Assembly (NCBI RefSeq): GCF_900102725.1
Contig: NZ_FNJW01000008.1
Location: forward strand, 1,612,001 to 1,676,000
Length of the DNA stretch: 64,000 nt
Direction of reading: 5' to 3'
From: Carnobacterium viridans
Lineage (GTDB): Bacteria; Bacillota; Bacilli; Lactobacillales; Carnobacteriaceae
Part shown: one piece after another, positions 62,588 through 64,000 of the stretch
Position numbering within the stretch: position 1 is the first letter of the stretch
Layout of the letters: every line of letters begins with the position of its first letter
Notes under the pieces: model-generated
The model's database searches: none
What the model was told of the DNA's origin: nothing
What the model saw: only the letters and a program-made list of their open reading frames with translations
Position numbers and translations under genes: made by a program

Positions 62588-63853
62588 TTAAACTAATTTA
62601 ATTAAGAAATATTTTTTCTTTCCTTTACGAATCAGGATAAAGCGTTCATCAAATGAGTTTTCAGGTGTCACAATAGATTCAACGTCTGTAATTTTTTCGC
62701 CGTTCATGGATAGAGCACCATTTTTGATGTCTTCGCGAGCTTGGCGTCTAGAAGGTTCAATACCAACTACATCAACTAACCATTCAACAATATTTCGTTC
62801 TTCTTTTGAAGATTCGAAAGTAGGCATGTTTTTAAATCCTTCTTCGATTTGGTCAGCCGTTAAGCTTTTTACATCACCGGAAAAAAGAGCTGCAGTAATC
62901 TTTTCAGCATCTTTTAAAGCTTGCTCGCCATGGACAAATAGAGTCATTTCGCTGGCTAACGTTTTTTGTGCTTCCCGTTTGTGCGGTTCAGTTGCTATTT
63001 TTTCACCTAAAACTTCAATTTTTTCTTTAGTTAAAAAAGTAAAATACTTCAAGTATTTAACCACATCACGGTCATCTTGATTTAACCAGAATTGGTAAAA
63101 TTCATAAGGAGTGGTTTTTTCTGGATCTAACCAAATAGCCCCACCAGCAGTTTTTCCAAATTTAGTTCCGTCCGCTTTTAACATTAATGGAATAGTCAAT
63201 CCATAGGCTTCAGCCTCAGAACCTTCTTGTTTACGAATGTATTCTAAACCAGCCGTAATATTTCCCCATTGGTCTGCGCCACCAATTTGTAATTGAACAT
63301 CTTCATGTTGGTACAAGTGTAAGAAATCGATTGATTGCAGAATTTGATAAGTAAATTCAGTAAATGAAATACCGGTTTCCAAACGACTAGCAACGATGTC
63401 TTTAGACAACATCGTGTTGACGTTGAAACTTTTCCCAATATTGCGTAAGAAATCGAGTAAAGAGATCTCTTTTGTCCAATCCAAATTGTTAACCATACGA
63501 ATAGATTTTTCATTTTTGCCTGCATCAAATAGTTTTTCCATTTGACGAGTTAATTTATCGACATTATGTTGAACTTGTTCGCTAGTCTGTAAAACACGTT
63601 CTTCAGATTTTCCACTTGGATCGCCGATTGAACCAGTTGCTCCACCAATAACGATGACGGGACGGTGACCGGCTAATTGAAATCTTTTCAAGATCATAAA
63701 TGGAATCAAGTGACCAATATGCATGCTATCACCAGTTGGGTCAACCCCACAGTATAATCCTACCTTTTTTTGATCAATTAATTTTTTTAAACCTGCTTCA
63801 TCTGTTTGTTGATTAATGGCATCGCGCCATTCTAGTTCATCAATAATGTTCAT
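62588..63853 (-). CDS. tyrS: Tyrosyl-tRNA synthetase
   Basis: 421 residues; AAGGAG precedes the ATG. YCGVDPTGDSMHIGHLIP has the HIGH-type motif; TKFGKTAGG is the KFGKT form of KMSKS typical of bacterial TyrRS; QIGGADQWGNITAGLEYI is the tyrosine pocket. A C-terminal S4 RNA-binding domain ends the protein. It charges tRNA-Tyr. A T-box leader lies upstream. Confidence 0.98.
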   Translation of the reverse strand: MNIIDELEWRDAINQQTDEAGLKKLIDQKKVGLYCGVDPTGDSMHIGHLIPFMILKRFQLAGHRPVIVIGGATGSIGDPSGKSEERVLQTSEQVQHNVDKLTRQMEKLFDAGKNEKSIRMVNNLDWTKEISLLDFLRNIGKSFNVNTMLSKDIVASRLETGISFTEFTYQILQSIDFLHLYQHEDVQLQIGGADQWGNITAGLEYIRKQEGSEAEAYGLTIPLMLKADGTKFGKTAGGAIWLDPEKTTPYEFYQFWLNQDDRDVVKYLKYFTFLTKEKIEVLGEKIATEPHKREAQKTLASEMTLFVHGEQALKDAEKITAALFSGDVKSLTADQIEEGFKNMPTFESSKEERNIVEWLVDVVGIEPSRRQAREDIKNGALSMNGEKITDVESIVTPENSFDERFILIRKGKKKYFLIKLV

Positions 63854-63884
63854 TGTTCCAGCTCCTTATATATGTATTTTGTGC

Positions 63885-64000
63885 ATAAAAAAAGCCCGAT
63901 AAAAAAGAGTTATCTCTTTTTTATCGGGACGAAATTTTCCGTGTTACCACCCAAATTGCAGTCTGTTTTAAAGCAAAACAAGCCTACCACTCATTTACTG
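63885..64000 (-). promoter_or_regulatory. T-box leader of tyrS (runs off the window)
   Basis: On the minus strand the T-box sequence GGGTGGTAACACGG (63955-63942) is followed by a strong terminator CCCGATAAAAAAGAG / CTCTTTTTTATCGGG (63928-63894) and T run. The specifier loop lies beyond the window; uncharged tRNA-Tyr is expected to stop termination. Confidence 0.92.

Overview
The window looks like a chromosome segment of a low-GC Gram-positive lactic acid bacterium. A Carnobacterium or close relative (Carnobacteriaceae) is the best guess. The reasons are the AT-rich sequence, strong AGGAGG ribosome binding sites, the walRK-yycHI-walJ-htrA-rlmH order, PTS/CcpA-type sugar control, a PyrR attenuator, a T-box and FabV. 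The genus is inference. No rRNA or tRNA genes were seen.

Layout. 1-10 kb: the end of an alpha-amylase gene, a ytxG/ytxH-like pair, a free-standing glucose-type PTS IIA gene, the essential WalRK cell-wall two-component operon with its accessory genes, HtrA, and a ClbS/DfsB-like gene. 10-11 kb: a cluster of DnaA boxes around a small CxxC protein gene, then rlmH. 11-19.65 kb: an accessory island. The last 18 bases of rlmH recur at 15471, 16937 and (two changes) 19633, as staphylococcal cassette chromosome (SCC) att sites do. The three segments so bounded carry two HEPN-type proteins (one ApeA-like) plus a lipoprotein; a Shedu-like nuclease; and an interrupted metallophosphoesterase plus a glyoxalase-fold gene. 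No ccr recombinase is visible. Just beyond lie an Arr rifampin ADP-ribosyltransferase with an added N-terminal helical-repeat domain and a second lipoprotein.

21-36 kb: mostly housekeeping and stress genes (GST, DUF1275, FabV, GloB, alkylation repair, alpha/beta hydrolase, acetate uptake, CofE-like ligase, DUF488, Nudix, uracil permease with PyrR leader, DUF1456, DUF1846) and a decapitated MFS gene. DUF488 is flanked by arrays of 52-bp hairpin units. 36-40 kb: a likely cell-wall peptide salvage operon (serine hydrolase, NlpC/P60 peptidase, oligopeptide-binding lipoprotein), then IS3 debris. 40-42 kb: an Rrf2 regulator with a thioredoxin-reductase-like enzyme and a methyltransferase. 43-47 kb: AraC regulator, alpha-galactosidase and MFS transporter. 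48-52 kb: glycerol kinase and DhaKLM, both with CcpA (cre)-like sites. 53-64 kb: quinone reductase, an ABC-F gene with a 27-codon leader peptide and attenuator, an AraC-GH39-like regulator, yidD, guaC, an SDR, a zinc alcohol dehydrogenase, a roughly 400-nt highly structured non-coding region, and tyrS with its T-box running off the end.

The most interesting parts are the ccr-less SCC-like defence island at rlmH, the adjacent HEPN gene pair inside it, the unexplained structured RNA candidate at 62.07-62.47 kb, the dispersed 52-bp hairpin arrays, and the ABC-F attenuation leader.
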